From assembly GCA_030141605.1 (NCBI GenBank), contig JAQGDQ010000464.1, positions 22,501 through 56,968 on the forward strand: a DNA stretch of 34,468 nucleotides, read 5' to 3'. Each line of letters opens with the position of its first letter. Position 1 is the first letter of the stretch. The translations under genes were made by a program, and so were the position numbers. This DNA is from Tubiluchus corallicola. Lineage: Eukaryota; Priapulida; Priapulimorpha; Priapulimorphida; Tubiluchidae. Below are positions 22,401 to 29,438 of the stretch, one piece after another. The notes under the pieces were generated by a model that had not been told where the DNA came from, did not search any database, and saw nothing but the letters and a program-made list of their open reading frames with translations.

Positions 22401-25400
22401 AATTTTTCAGTACAACCGTATACTCTCACTTTCTGATTTGAACCATCGTGGGTGAGTAGATGTAGGATGTATGAAAAGCAACAAATTTTATCAACAAATA
22501 TAAGCTTAGAAGTGCAGCCTTAGGCGGGCTTTTAAAAGAAATTTCAACTCAAAGCAAACAGTTAGGCTTATTTTATTGGTCGACAAAATGCTGAAAGGAT
22601 TTCTTGATAAAAGTTTGATAAACGCCTCGTGTAACTAAAACAACTTTAAAGTCGCAATCATTTCGCGCTAGGACGCTCCAATTTTGAACGCCCATTTTTC
22701 CACCAATGACGTCATGTGTCGACGGAAGAAAAGCAGCGCACGGCCAATTTGCGTCAAAAGCATAATAAGTTTTTCCAAAAAAAAGTGTTGCTAATTTTGT
22801 GAAATTCCTGCACGAACATTAGGTAAGCTGCAGAAGTTTACAGCGCGCGTTTACGAAAAGACACGAAGTCCACCAGTTACGTCATAATTTTCACATGAAT
22901 GGTGGCAACCACTGCGCTTGAAAATTTCTATACAGCGGTAATATTGTTTAGATTTATGCATTATAGACAATTCTTGACAATTTCTTTGCTATATTTTTCT
23001 AAGTTAAAGTGATAACATTAAAATAAACCCAACTTGCCAGGTAACTTGTTCTTTCCTTTCAATACCCGAAATCCGTGTTACGATGGCTGTTTTATATATA
23101 TCATGTACATAATGTACATACAGTTATATATATCATGTACATAATGTATATACAGTTATATATATCATGTACATAATGTACATACAGTTATATATATCAT
23201 GTACATAATGTACATACAGTTATATATATCATGTACATAATGTACATACAGTTATATATATCATGTACATAATGTACATACAGTTATATATATCATGTAC
23301 ATAATGTACATACAGTTATATATATCATGTACATAATGTATATACAGTTATATATATCATGTACATAATGTACATACAGTTATATATATCATGTACATAA
23401 TGTATATACAGTTATATATATCATGTACATAATGTACATACAGTTATATATATCATGTACATAATGTACATACAGTTATATATATCATGTACATAATGTA
23501 CATACAGTTATATATATCATGTACATAATGTACATACAGTTATATATATCATGTACATAATGTACATACAGTTATATATATCACGTACATAATGTACATA
23601 CAGTTATATATATCACGTACATAATGTACATACAGTTATATATATCACGAACATAATGTACATACAGTTATATATATCATGTACATAATGTACATACAGT
23701 TATATATATCACGCACATAATGTACATACAGTTATATATATCATGTACATAATGTACATACAGTTATATATATCATGTACATAATGTACATACAGTTATA
23801 TATATCATGTACATAATGTACATACAGTTATATATATCACGTACATAACTGCCCACAACTTTAAAACTTGATACCTTTCAAGTGTTTCGGTTTGGGTAGA
23901 TACGTGTAATTCATGGCCAAGAATATGTAGTGAAGCTATCAAGTCACTCCATTGGACGTGCTCACCCAAATACATTCCTGTTCCTTGTGCAATCTTTTGC
24001 GCCCATCTTATACCCGTGACTCTTGCTAATGCTCCAATGTGGGCTAAAATCTACACAAACCAGCAAAAGTATCACGTACAGAATACAAACTATTAACACT
24101 GCTAAAAGTATGAACTTTAATGGTATTACTGCTAAATAAATAAACACATTCATTAGTGGGTGTTACCCTAATTAGAAGCGCGAGATTTGACTCATTATAT
24201 AAACTTTATTTATTTAAGTGGATTGACATGCAGTAATATTACTGATCGGAGTTTTTTTCCACTGGGCAACAAATACGTTTTGATCCAGAGCAGATATATA
24301 CAACTGGTTATCAAGAATATAGTTACCTAGATAGTTAGTTCAAAAACACAAGCAATTCATTAGTTAACACTTGAAATACACAGAGCTTACAGAGTACAGA
24401 AGCGATACGAGAAACAATTATCAATGTACATCATCCTATTAGTTATACAAAAGTATGATTGCTCCATAAATGGTGTTAAATTCAAAAGTACAAAATTCAA
24501 AATAATTCAGACTAAGTTCGATATACAATTACACGTACAATCAATTAGCAAAGCATTTAATGAACTTTATGTAGTTCTGCATCAATCTGAAGAGAATGCC
24601 ACTGGATAGATAACCTGATCTGAGTTTATGAAAAATGTCGTTGTTAATAATAGCAGGTCTAGGGTTGGCGTGTAATTCTTGAGTTATGTCGATAATAACA
24701 GAGCTGATCCAATAATATTGTGTGTATGCCATAGTTTGAACACATAATGGCGGGGATTTTAAGTCGATTTGTTGCAGATACACGAAGGGTCGTCAGTAAT
24801 GTACCCTGTAAACAAATCACCTTTTAAATGTGGAAAATTTACTCATTAAGGCTATGTCTCTGAGGTGAACCACTTAAAATTAGCCATATTCATCTCTCGC
24901 AGAGAGATGATGAGCGTATGTACATCATCTCTCTGCGAGGTAAACAGCCAAAATCCGCATGGCGAACGACGAAATAGAATTGAATCGGTTCACTCGTCCA
25001 ATCACTGATCAGCCTCGCGCCATTCTTAGCTTCGGTGGCAGTGCACGATGCCTTAACGTTTAGTTAAATAAACTTGAACCGTCTGTTACCTAATACTATT
25101 GTTTTCCATCATTCAAGTTTTTGCACAAGCCATCACATCTATTGGCCATTTAGACAGTGATTTTTCATCAAAACCCGGTTAACTTTCAAAACGTACCGTA
25201 AGGGCGCACGAAACGCGTCAAGTATTATATAAAATTTATTTTTAAATTTCTCTTCATAATTTTTGTTGGCTATACAGCGACTGAATTATGGCGGTTTTAA
25301 TACAAAATTGATGGAAAAATTAAGAAACATATTTTTATATTAAGTTGAGTTTGCAGTACCCAGCGTTTCGTATTGCAAATAGAATAATGCTTCAATTCAA

Positions 25401-28400
25401 CACGTTTTAATGCCTGCTACAAAGACAAAATTTGAAAATTGATAAACTTGCCAATGCATGATAAGAGACATTTTATTCAGTTTCTTTTTATTATGCACTG
25501 GCTAGTAATGTATAGGCAAGGCCGAATACCCTAGGTCCAAGGGTCATGAAATTATGAGTCCCCTCTGACGGAACCACCGTCTAACTCGCCTGCACCCGTC
25601 TTGAATATTTTACTCGTGATATATTTTAGCGACATTTACACAAGTTGAAGCTAGCTTATTGTATATACTTTAAATAAACTATAATAGCTTTCTTTTGTTC
25701 GTCAATAATATACACTGTGATGATATATAGGTTCCGGTTTTTGAAATACCTTTCGCTTTCGCCTTCCTGTCATGTTGTACTTGCCAGCCAAATCAGGGTA
25801 TCCCTCTTGCCAATGTGGCCACATCTTTGCTATACGAGTTTTAGGCCATGCGGTATTTTCTGCGTCATCTTGTAAAAACACAAAAGTTAAAGTTATAATA
25901 CTAATTAACGCCTTCATTTTATGAACTTTTCTTGCTTGTAAGTTGTTGAGTCCTTTAGCTTTCATCATTTTTCTACATGAAAAATACATATGCGCATGCG
26001 CGTATCTTATATTATAAAATGAATTATTAAGATTAAAGAGTTAAATATATTCATAGAGCAACACAAACAAGTCGGGCACCTCAATACGGACTTTGGTTTT
26101 TTTTCTAATTACTAGTAACGTATTAAATAAATTTTTTATGTCTTGGCAAATGAACACAGAAGATTTTCCCTCTGTCCCCAAGGTATAGGAATTGACTGGC
26201 TACTGATTCCTCGCCAAAATAGGCCCTAATTGTTTTCAAGGCATGACCGTCTTAAAATATTATTAGTAAGTTCCTGATGGCCCTTGGTTTAGTGATTTTG
26301 AAGTGGCAGGAGAAAAAATTCCTCCCCAGTTATTTTGGCGCTGCGCTATACATCAATTGCACTGCTTGTCCATGACAACTCGTCTTTTCATCCTCTGTCT
26401 GTTGGAAATACATACCATATTGTTAGAGAATTTCCTTCTATGAGCATGATTTGTTAACGCTGCAAAATTCATTTCCCAAGAACAAAAGTATTTAATTTGT
26501 GCCACTCGCGTAAATTATAAAAATGATTCAATGACAGATGATTAATTAGTGATTGATAAATTTAAATTACTACACTAATATGAGTTTTCTCCTTTATCCA
26601 TCGGTGTTAGCCTCACGTGGAGCTTAGCTTCCTTTCTGGGTTAGAGAACGCAGATAATATTTCATTTCGTGTCAACTAGTAATTACTTATGCCAGTCGGT
26701 TTTTTAAATTATAAAGTTAATTCAAGCATGTTTTTTGCACCTGGGTTGCGCGCTACCACGTACTGACTATGTCATAACAAAATCCAGTGAATCGAAATGT
26801 CGTGTCAAAAAAATCCGTTCGTCACAATATCACGTCCTCTTCTAAAACAAGGTGTTCTCCCAGTCATTCATTCCTTTTTTAATAGGCAAGCCAAGATTAC
26901 ATAAGTTTACCTGTTAAAATCGAATTAAGCTGTTCTTCTTTGTCAAAATTTGGCACAGCTTCTTCAAAATTCTCTGTTTCATACTCTGCTCCTGGTAGTT
27001 TCTTTTCAATCTAGAAAGCAGAAAACTGACATCCTGCAATTTTTTTTAAAACAGCAGATTATTGACCACAGGAACTAAATTCTTGTTAGCAAGATTTTAA
27101 AAAGGCTGTCCAAAACCTGTCAATATTGGGTCTAGTCACGAACGATCAGTAATTCTGGAACTTAGTAGCTTGAACGTAGTAATGTTGCAAAAACAGTAGG
27201 CTGAGGCCCTAATTTCTCAAAGAGAAACAAGAAATTCAAATATCGATGTCATTTCGATAAAAATTTTCAATATATATATATAACGCCTCCTCAACCTGGG
27301 ACTGTGCTAGTTTCCCTGGGATTGCAAATAGTTCTACAAATTAATCCTTTTCAAGTTGATGAGAACCGAGGCTAGTTATCTGGCACGTGACACTTCCAAA
27401 TTAGTGACTAAGCAATGACTGTTGTCGAGACAATGAAAGATAACCAGACACACCAATAATTATTAGTATAACCGTGGGCGTCTGAACTTCAAGATGGCGG
27501 CTGTTGAAACAACTCCCAGCCGACAGAAGTGCGTGTAAAAACACGCAAAACAGATAAATAAAAAACATGAAATCACTTCTAGGAAATAAACACGATTGAA
27601 TTGACTTGATCAGTAGCATATAAATATCCATAAAGGCCGTATTAAACTGATCAAACGCATAACGTGGCTTCTAACTTCAGTGACAGAAGCCCATACATTT
27701 TAGTGATGAAAAGGGCATCAACTTTATCCATTTCACTAAAATAAATGTAATTAAGTGGTTTGTGTTGTCTAGACCTATGTGTAAATAGGTATCATGTCGT
27801 TATTATATTCCCCATAACTAATAATACACATCTGCTACATTTGAAATAAGATAGATAAATTATTTTACGTCAGAGCAGCTTTGATCAGAGGATGTTTCTT
27901 CCTTGTCAATCAAGCATTTTTCTCCAGAGTGACTATTCAGTACCACATCATCTGCAAAAGTGAAAGATTAATAGTGATAATTAGGGGGAGCATCGAACGT
28001 TCGAATTCGATACGAACGAGTTCTTTAAGTTCGGGTTTGATTCGAACCTAAAATTATGATAATAAAGGAATTTGATATATTAATTTTTAGTCCAGTTATG
28101 CGACAGTATGATATCTGCAGGTAAGTACACTTATCACTCCTTAAGTAATAGACCGATAATTTGTGTGCTGGAAAAATAACTCAAATAATACATTGGAACG
28201 TTAACTAATAACTGATAACACATGTACTTATATCAGTATTATCTTAAATCATCAAAGCAGAGAAATGTTAATATTAACAGAAATCTATAAGCTTGGAATG
28301 TTTCATTGCCTACAACTTTTTCGTTGTTTGATTACTTGACCATTACCATTCATATTTTAACCGAAAATTAACTACAGTCGTGCAAAACTAACCTTTTTCA

Positions 28401-28456
28401 CAGTCGATTTGAACTAGATCCAATGACAGAAGAAATAGTGCGAAGGTGAGACGCAT
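10310..28456 (-). CDS. MGAT5: MGAT5-family N-acetylglucosaminyltransferase V, 14-exon gene
   Basis: Golgi enzyme that adds beta-1,6-GlcNAc to the alpha-1,6-mannose arm of N-glycans (family GT18). The join is 28456-28393, 27951-27869, 27010-26911, 25868-25750, 24050-23875, 21828-21712, 20841-20708, 18378-18257, 17192-17031, 15681-15535, 13297-13181, 12393-12216, 10955-10833, 10437-10310: 1770 nt, 589 residues, all phases consistent. The core matches remembered vertebrate MGAT5 from about residue 84: RRKRK, then HIGAL, GEHVQWSD (its Glu aligns with the proposed catalytic base), GLVYGK, LHATVG, EGPAPLEA, NPKFDPP, GKPTMR, EFQAEGMLQR, QDFC, LICEPSFF and CPCRDF. N-glycosylation sequons fall at about 114, 186 and 432. 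Vertebrate MGAT5 has about 741 residues; the deficit is almost all in the N-terminal stem. The start ATG is the first after an in-frame TAG 14 codons upstream. Confidence 0.95.
10580..10656. repeat. Degenerate (TCAC)/(TTTA) tetranucleotide repeat
   Basis: A run of CTCA and TTTA tetranucleotides, including four TTTA units at the right end. It lies in the intron between MGAT5 exons 13 and 14. Confidence 0.8.
10833..10955 (-). CDS. MGAT5: MGAT5 exon 13
   Basis: 123 nt, acceptor CTTTTATAG, donor GTAAGA, phase 1 to 1. Encodes LICEPSFFPLLNSLENF and a Cys further on (GIKCND), matching LICEPSFFQHLN of MGAT5. A second acceptor 18 nt upstream (CTGTAG at 10974) would add six residues; the downstream one fits the family better. 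Confidence 0.93.
11180..11345. repeat. Three diverged ~54-bp tandem units with RFX/X-box-like palindromes
   Basis: Units start with AAGGAAG/AAGGAAA at 11180, 11233 and 11287 and carry variants of (A/G)(T)TACCATGG(T/C)AA. Palindromes include TTACCATGGTAA (11198-11209), TTACCATGGCAAT (11251-11263) and CACCATAGCAAC (11267-11278). A related GGTTACCATGACAAT lies at 11386-11400. Such motifs resemble the X-box bound by RFX proteins. Confidence 0.5.
11410..11418 (+). promoter_or_regulatory. TATA-box-like element after the X-box-like repeats
   Basis: TATATAAGG follows the array of CCATGG palindromes directly. The combination resembles a Pol II promoter, perhaps of a degraded retroelement. No long terminal repeat ends or target duplication could be defined here. 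Confidence 0.25.
12216..12393 (-). CDS. MGAT5: MGAT5 exon 12
   Basis: 178 nt, acceptor AAAATAG, donor GTAACG, phase 0 to 1. Encodes PYLPYEFQAEGMLQRVN, QDFC, WPP and GQSCRDAC, matching the PYMPYEFTCEGMLQRIN, QDFC, WPP and GQSCKQVC stretches of MGAT5. Notably the Cys of EFTCEGM is Ala here. I chose the donor because it restores the family alignment into exon 13 (CNNE then NLICEP). Confidence 0.93.
12422..12530 (-). mobile_element. Dispersed repeat family A, partial copy
   Basis: On the minus strand it reads TTATATGTGTTAAAAT ... AATGGGGTAGGATATGA then AATCGTCCTGTTATGCTTTA, matching the right end of the copies at 7860-8505 and 19130-19725. It ends within about 30 bp of the exon 12 acceptor, so part of that acceptor region may be repeat-derived. 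Confidence 0.65.
12558..12711 (+). repeat. Dispersed repeat family B, copy 1
   Basis: Aligns in the same orientation with 20410-20566. Shared blocks include AATTTTCT(T/C)TTCTA, TTACACAA, AACAG(G/A)TAAG(T/C)GTAATGC, ACTTTAAAAT and TTCTTCCCCTTT, at roughly 70-80 per cent identity by eye. No coding content. It could be a MITE or SINE fragment. Confidence 0.65.
12818..13156 (+). mobile_element. Candidate solo LTR, 339 bp, 4-bp target duplication
   Basis: Begins TGTAACGAA and ends TTCGTAACA, near-perfect inverted ends of the TG...CA type. It is flanked on both sides by ATAT (12814-12817 and 13157-13160). An AATAAA poly(A) signal lies at 12933-12938. No internal retroviral-like coding region or second LTR is present, so recombination to a solo LTR is inferred. 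It sits in MGAT5 intron 11. The orientation is from the AATAAA. Confidence 0.6.
13181..13297 (-). CDS. MGAT5: MGAT5 exon 11
   Basis: 117 nt, acceptor ATTTTAG, donor GTAAAA, phase 0 to 0. Encodes VTSQNTYAEKNIGKPYVYTI and a following helix. This matches the LTSQHPYAEVFIGRPHVWTV segment of vertebrate MGAT5. It includes an NVT sequon. A solo-LTR-like element ends 24 bp beyond the exon in the downstream intron. Confidence 0.95.
13298..14277. other. MGAT5 intron 10, left part
   Basis: No exon, RNA gene or repeat was recognised. It is ordinary AT-rich intron. Confidence 0.45.
14280..15427 (-). mobile_element. Tc1/mariner-like DNA transposon, decayed
   Basis: Terminal inverted repeats of about 33 bp: the left begins TAAGGTGGCTCAAAAACACG and the right, read on the minus strand, begins TCAGGTGGTGCAGAAAAAAT. 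Both continue GTGCCGAAGTTT. A TA dinucleotide flanks each end (14278-14279 and 15428-15429), as expected for the Tc1/mariner superfamily. A transposase remnant lies on the minus strand. The right third (14985-15427) is the family A sequence also seen at 7860 and 19130. The whole element lies in MGAT5 intron 10. Confidence 0.8.
14482..14649 (-). pseudogene. Transposase C-terminal remnant with in-frame stop
   Basis: Minus-strand reading gives VEPFDLEELKAKTIEC, a TGA (14592-14590) where a Trp codon would be expected, then DQIPLK, SSWKKR and CIENNGHLEH. The series of an acidic DLEELK helix, I-C-W, Ile-Pro, S-W-x-x-R and C-I-x-x-N-G-x-x-E-H is typical of the extreme C-terminus of Tc1/mariner (IS630-type) transposases. 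The stop and the missing DDE core show the gene is dead. Confidence 0.6.
15535..15681 (-). CDS. MGAT5: MGAT5 exon 10 (UDP-GlcNAc-binding motif)
   Basis: 147 nt, acceptor GCTCTAG, donor GTACGT, phase 0 to 0. Encodes GLGTNYEGPAPLEAISYGC and FINPKFDPPRNREN, then FEGKPTMRN. The EGPAPLEA-GC and NPKF-PP motifs are among the most conserved of GT18 and help bind the nucleotide sugar. Confidence 0.97.
15682..16074. other. MGAT5 intron 9, sequence before the gap
   Basis: Contains three short direct repeats of the form ACTATCGTGTGGTGCAA (about 15765-15815) and an AT dinucleotide-rich tract (15905-15990). No exon. Confidence 0.5.
16075..16968. other. Assembly gap (894 N)
   Basis: Undetermined bases between MGAT5 exons 10 and 9. 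The two exons join in phase 0 and continue the family alignment with no missing residues, so the gap is inferred to be intronic. Confidence 0.99.
17031..17192 (-). CDS. MGAT5: MGAT5 exon 9
   Basis: 162 nt, acceptor GTTATAG, donor GTAAGA, phase 0 to 0. Encodes KRKYLDVVSEYLELHATVG and IPSYVLNHGVV, matching IYLDI...EVHATV and IPSYV-NHG of MGAT5. The assembly gap lies in the intron after this exon. The next exon continues the family alignment directly, so no exon appears lost. Confidence 0.95.
17625..17866. repeat. Compound trinucleotide (ATT/ACT/GCT/GGT)n microsatellite
   Basis: About 240 bp of imperfect trinucleotides, mostly ACT and GCT on the plus strand, with a short GGT block at 17770-17787. 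Two frames read as Thr/Ala-rich or poly-Leu and the antisense as poly-Ser, but this is an MGAT5 intron and no splice sites frame it. Confidence 0.95.
18146..18153. promoter_or_regulatory. CRE-type palindrome
   Basis: TGACGTCA within GTGACGTCAC, about 105 bp downstream of the exon 8 donor. Consensus for CREB/ATF-type bZIP proteins. Function is unproven. Confidence 0.25.
18257..18378 (-). CDS. MGAT5: MGAT5 exon 8
   Basis: 122 nt, acceptor GCTTACAG, donor GTATGT, phase 1 to 0. Encodes FAPDNTFLGFAI and GLVYGKTLHMWE, matching the PDNSFLGF and LVYGK motifs of MGAT5. Confidence 0.95.
18379..19129. other. MGAT5 intron 7, right-hand part of the transcript order
   Basis: AT-rich intron with no recognised element up to the family A copy that starts near 19130. 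Confidence 0.4.
19130..19725 (+). mobile_element. Dispersed repeat family A, copy 3
   Basis: Matches the right third of the Tc1/mariner-like element (inverted, 14985-15400) from CAGCTGCC through CAATCTACTCTT, AATATTGAAAGGAAACAT, ACCACACAAA and GTTACATG to AGTATATGAAAAATC and GTCTTCCTTTA. It also matches 7860-8505 in direct orientation. It carries no transposase and no clear terminal repeat, so it is a fragment or internally deleted derivative. Confidence 0.8.
19726..20409. other. MGAT5 intron 7, remainder
   Basis: No exon or repeat recognised. Short ORFs only. Confidence 0.4.
20410..20566 (+). repeat. Dispersed repeat family B, copy 2
   Basis: Direct-orientation relative of 12558-12711, ending in the same TTCTTCCCCTTT box. 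It lies about 140 bp downstream of MGAT5 exon 7 in transcript order, in intron 7. Confidence 0.65.
20708..20841 (-). CDS. MGAT5: MGAT5 exon 7
   Basis: 134 nt, acceptor TTTTTACAG, donor GTACGT, phase 2 to 1. Encodes CKLRILAIYGADPQFNSKEY and SVWGGHNIKPLQYYTMY, matching the C-LRVLDSFGTEPEF and W-LNPQQFYTMFP stretches of MGAT5. Confidence 0.95.
20842..21711. other. MGAT5 intron 6
   Basis: Contains a CRE-type site and palindrome at 21152-21168 and GC-richer sequence around 21140-21240 (including TTGGCGGCCATG). No exon was seen. Confidence 0.4.
21152..21168. promoter_or_regulatory. Paired CRE half and full site
   Basis: ACGTCACAGTGACGT is a perfect odd palindrome, overlapping a full TGACGTCA at 21161-21168. 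Candidate bZIP site in MGAT5 intron 6. Confidence 0.3.
21712..21828 (-). CDS. MGAT5: MGAT5 exon 6
   Basis: 117 nt, acceptor TTCAG, donor GTGAGT, phase 2 to 2. Encodes a segment with NQTS (sequon) and SWDLIYSDIIGMEHIE, matching the ELIYIDIVGL region of MGAT5. Confidence 0.92.
21829..23091. other. MGAT5 intron 5, part before the minisatellite
   Basis: Includes an inverted repeat around 21959-21991 (ATCGTTAACGAATATT and its near-complement) and a CCAAT-box-like plus CRE site CACCAATGACGTCA (22701-22714). No exon. Confidence 0.45.
22707..22714. promoter_or_regulatory. CRE-type site beside CCAAT
   Basis: TGACGTCA directly overlaps CCAAT (22703-22707), with another CCAAT in GGCCAATTTG about 35 bp on. 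Candidate regulatory element in MGAT5 intron 5. Confidence 0.25.
23092..23849. repeat. 32-bp palindromic minisatellite, about 23-24 copies
   Basis: Unit of 32 bp containing the perfect odd palindrome ATGTACATAATGTACAT followed by ACAGT and TATATATATC. Most copies are identical. A few carry ATGTATATACAG, and copies toward the right end carry CACGTACAT, CACGAACAT or CACGCACAT. The array ends 25 bp from the MGAT5 exon 5 donor. Confidence 0.97.
23875..24050 (-). CDS. MGAT5: MGAT5 exon 5 (Rossmann start, catalytic Glu region)
   Basis: 176 nt, phase 0 to 2. Encodes ILAHIGAL, then GEHVQWSDLIASLHILGHEL, corresponding to VHLG and GELVQWSDLI in vertebrate MGAT5. The Glu in GEHVQW is about residue 152 and aligns with the residue proposed as catalytic base in the human enzyme. 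Its donor is only 25 bp from the 32-bp minisatellite. Confidence 0.95.
24051..25749. other. MGAT5 intron 4
   Basis: Holds the perfect hairpin at 24891-24939. Otherwise there are only short ORFs (for example 24424-24609 plus, 24541-24783 minus) without domain features or supporting splice signals. Confidence 0.45.
24891..24939. repeat. Nested perfect hairpin
   Basis: CTCGCAGAGAGATGATG (24896-24912) and its exact reverse complement (24923-24939) flank a 10-nt spacer. The left arm region CATCTCTCGCAGAGAGATG also folds on itself. No Rho-type terminator or known RNA family is implied. Confidence 0.9.
25750..25868 (-). CDS. MGAT5: MGAT5 exon 4 (start of catalytic-region similarity)
   Basis: 119 nt, phase 1 to 0. 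Contains WPKTRIAKMWPHW, NMTG (sequon) and RRKRK, which line up with the RIRRM...W...KRKRK stretch of vertebrate MGAT5. The acceptor ends in AAG, less usual than CAG or TAG. The frame stays open upstream of it to 25989, including ATG at 25917 and 25989, so this exon might also be used as a first exon. Confidence 0.8.
25869..26910. other. MGAT5 intron 3, with possible alternative first exon
   Basis: Includes an open frame continuous with exon 4 back to 25989 (ATG at 25989 and 25917) and an NRF1-type palindrome at 25992-26001. The remainder is AT-rich without recognised features. Confidence 0.45.
25992..26001. promoter_or_regulatory. NRF1-type palindrome
   Basis: GCGCATGCGC, within TGCGCATGCGCG. 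This is the consensus NRF1 site, usually found close to transcription starts. It lies 3 bp upstream (minus strand) of ATG 25989 and 75 bp upstream of ATG 25917, both in frame with MGAT5 exon 4. Confidence 0.4.
26911..27010 (-). CDS. MGAT5: MGAT5 exon 3
   Basis: 100 nt, acceptor GCTTTCTAG, donor GTAAAC, phase 0 to 1. Encodes an acidic stretch beginning IEKKLPGAEYETENFEE. The Leu-Pro and acidic run sit where vertebrate MGAT5 has its stem just before the catalytic domain. Similarity is low, so the call rests mainly on splice signals, phase and order. Confidence 0.6.
27011..27868. other. MGAT5 intron 2
   Basis: Contains AAGATGGCGGC (27491-27501, YY1-type motif) and a TA repeat (27273-27283). No exon was found. 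Confidence 0.4.
27869..27951 (-). CDS. MGAT5: MGAT5 exon 2
   Basis: 83 nt, acceptor CTTTTGCAG, donor GTAAAA, phase 1 to 0. Encodes an acidic segment with two Cys 13 residues apart (EKCLID...DQSCSD). This may correspond to one Cys pair of the vertebrate stem domain, but the alignment is weak. The donor is non-consensus at +5, and a stop follows immediately if it is not used. Confidence 0.6.
27952..28392. other. MGAT5 intron 1
   Basis: A cluster of TTCGAA/GAACG palindromic words lies at 27997-28048, next to the exon 2 acceptor. It might be a transposon end. Nothing else was recognised. Confidence 0.4.
28393..28456 (-). CDS. MGAT5: MGAT5 exon 1 (signal-like N-terminus)
   Basis: Encodes MRLTFALFLLSLDLVQIDC plus Glu-Lys, ending phase 1 at a GTTAGT donor. 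One Arg and about 15 hydrophobic residues look like a cleavable signal peptide rather than the longer signal anchor of vertebrate MGAT5. The start-codon context has G at -3. An upstream alternative first exon cannot be excluded. Confidence 0.65.
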
Positions 28457-29438
28457 GACTTCGTCCAAATAAACTGCAGTTAAAACTTTATGAGTGCGCT
28501 ACAAAAGTGCCATGACATTATTCCTCAAAGATCGTGCAAAACTCGTTCAAGCGGCAGCAACGGAGTTCGATGCTCCCAGGCAATGTAAAATTCACATGTG
28601 ACAAGTACCTCGCTTGCAGTCATGCTCTAGGCCTCACAAAGAAAAATCATTAAAATGTATCAGCAAACTATGAATGCTTGGAAACTAGAAAGCTGCACGT
28701 AGTAAAGGAAAGCTGGGTTAAATAGTGATTTTGATTAAATTAGATGATTAAATTACTAAATTAATAATTCAAGATTAAATGCTTAACGATGCAATGCTTA
28801 AACTATCGTCGTGGCTAGAAGCCTAGTTAGGTGTGGCATCACGTGACCAGCTGATGTTCGACCGGCTGACTCAGAAGTAAAGATTGATGATGTAATCCTT
28901 ATGCGCAGAAGCTCATGGCGCATTAGGTAGTTAAACAAAAGTGTTTTGAGGCCCGCACCTCAGGGAAATTAGGAACTGACTTGAAGGCTGGCATTACTAT
29001 CCTCTTATATTTACCGTGTTGTGTTTGATATTTAATAAATGTGTAGCTTATTAAATAAAGTCTTGATACTTTGCCATGCCCATCGTGGCTACCTCGCACG
29101 CCACGCAATAATCAGCAAGTAGCTTTAACCACAATAAAAAACAGGCTCTAACGCAACAACCATACCAATTATTTTTCTCACATGCGCGCCATTTTAACAC
29201 AGGCAATGCAAGTGTCTCGAAATGTTAATGACACAACGTCATACAAGATACAGACAAATTTCAATGCGTATACCTGCTAAGAATGAATAAAGTTTGGCTT
29301 AGACACGTTATACCTACGAGCAATATGAGTTCCTCACAATGCTAAAGAACTAATAAATTAAATATTGCTGTGCGATGACCATGGAATCTACCTAAACACT
29401 ACTCAAAGTTCGAGAAGCGTTCTATTAAATTTGATTGA
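28457..29438. other. Upstream region of MGAT5 (divergent intergenic, left half)
   Basis: Expected to hold the MGAT5 promoter. TCACGTGACC (28839-28848) and TGACTCA (28867-28873) are the only strong-looking motifs. No TATA box is evident near the start codon. Minus-strand ORF 28923-29108 has no recognised domain. Confidence 0.4.
28839..28873. promoter_or_regulatory. E-box (CACGTG) plus AP-1-type site upstream of MGAT5
   Basis: TCACGTGACC matches the USF/TFE-type E-box, and GCTGACTCAG matches AP-1/Maf half-site consensus. They are 18 bp apart and about 400 bp upstream of the MGAT5 start codon. Function is inferred from sequence only. Confidence 0.3.

Noticed and set aside
23092-23849. CRISPR-like array
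   Set aside because: The units are directly abutting 32-bp repeats with no unique spacers, in an animal gene intron: a minisatellite.
25702-25989. 95-codon minus-strand ORF as a separate gene
   Set aside because: Its centre is MGAT5 exon 4; the part downstream of the donor is intron. Only the upstream extension is kept, as a possible alternative start.
28030-28060. tRNA B-box-like GGTTCGAATC on the minus strand
   Set aside because: No T-stem pairing around it and no A-box, anticodon arm or acceptor stem at the right distance.
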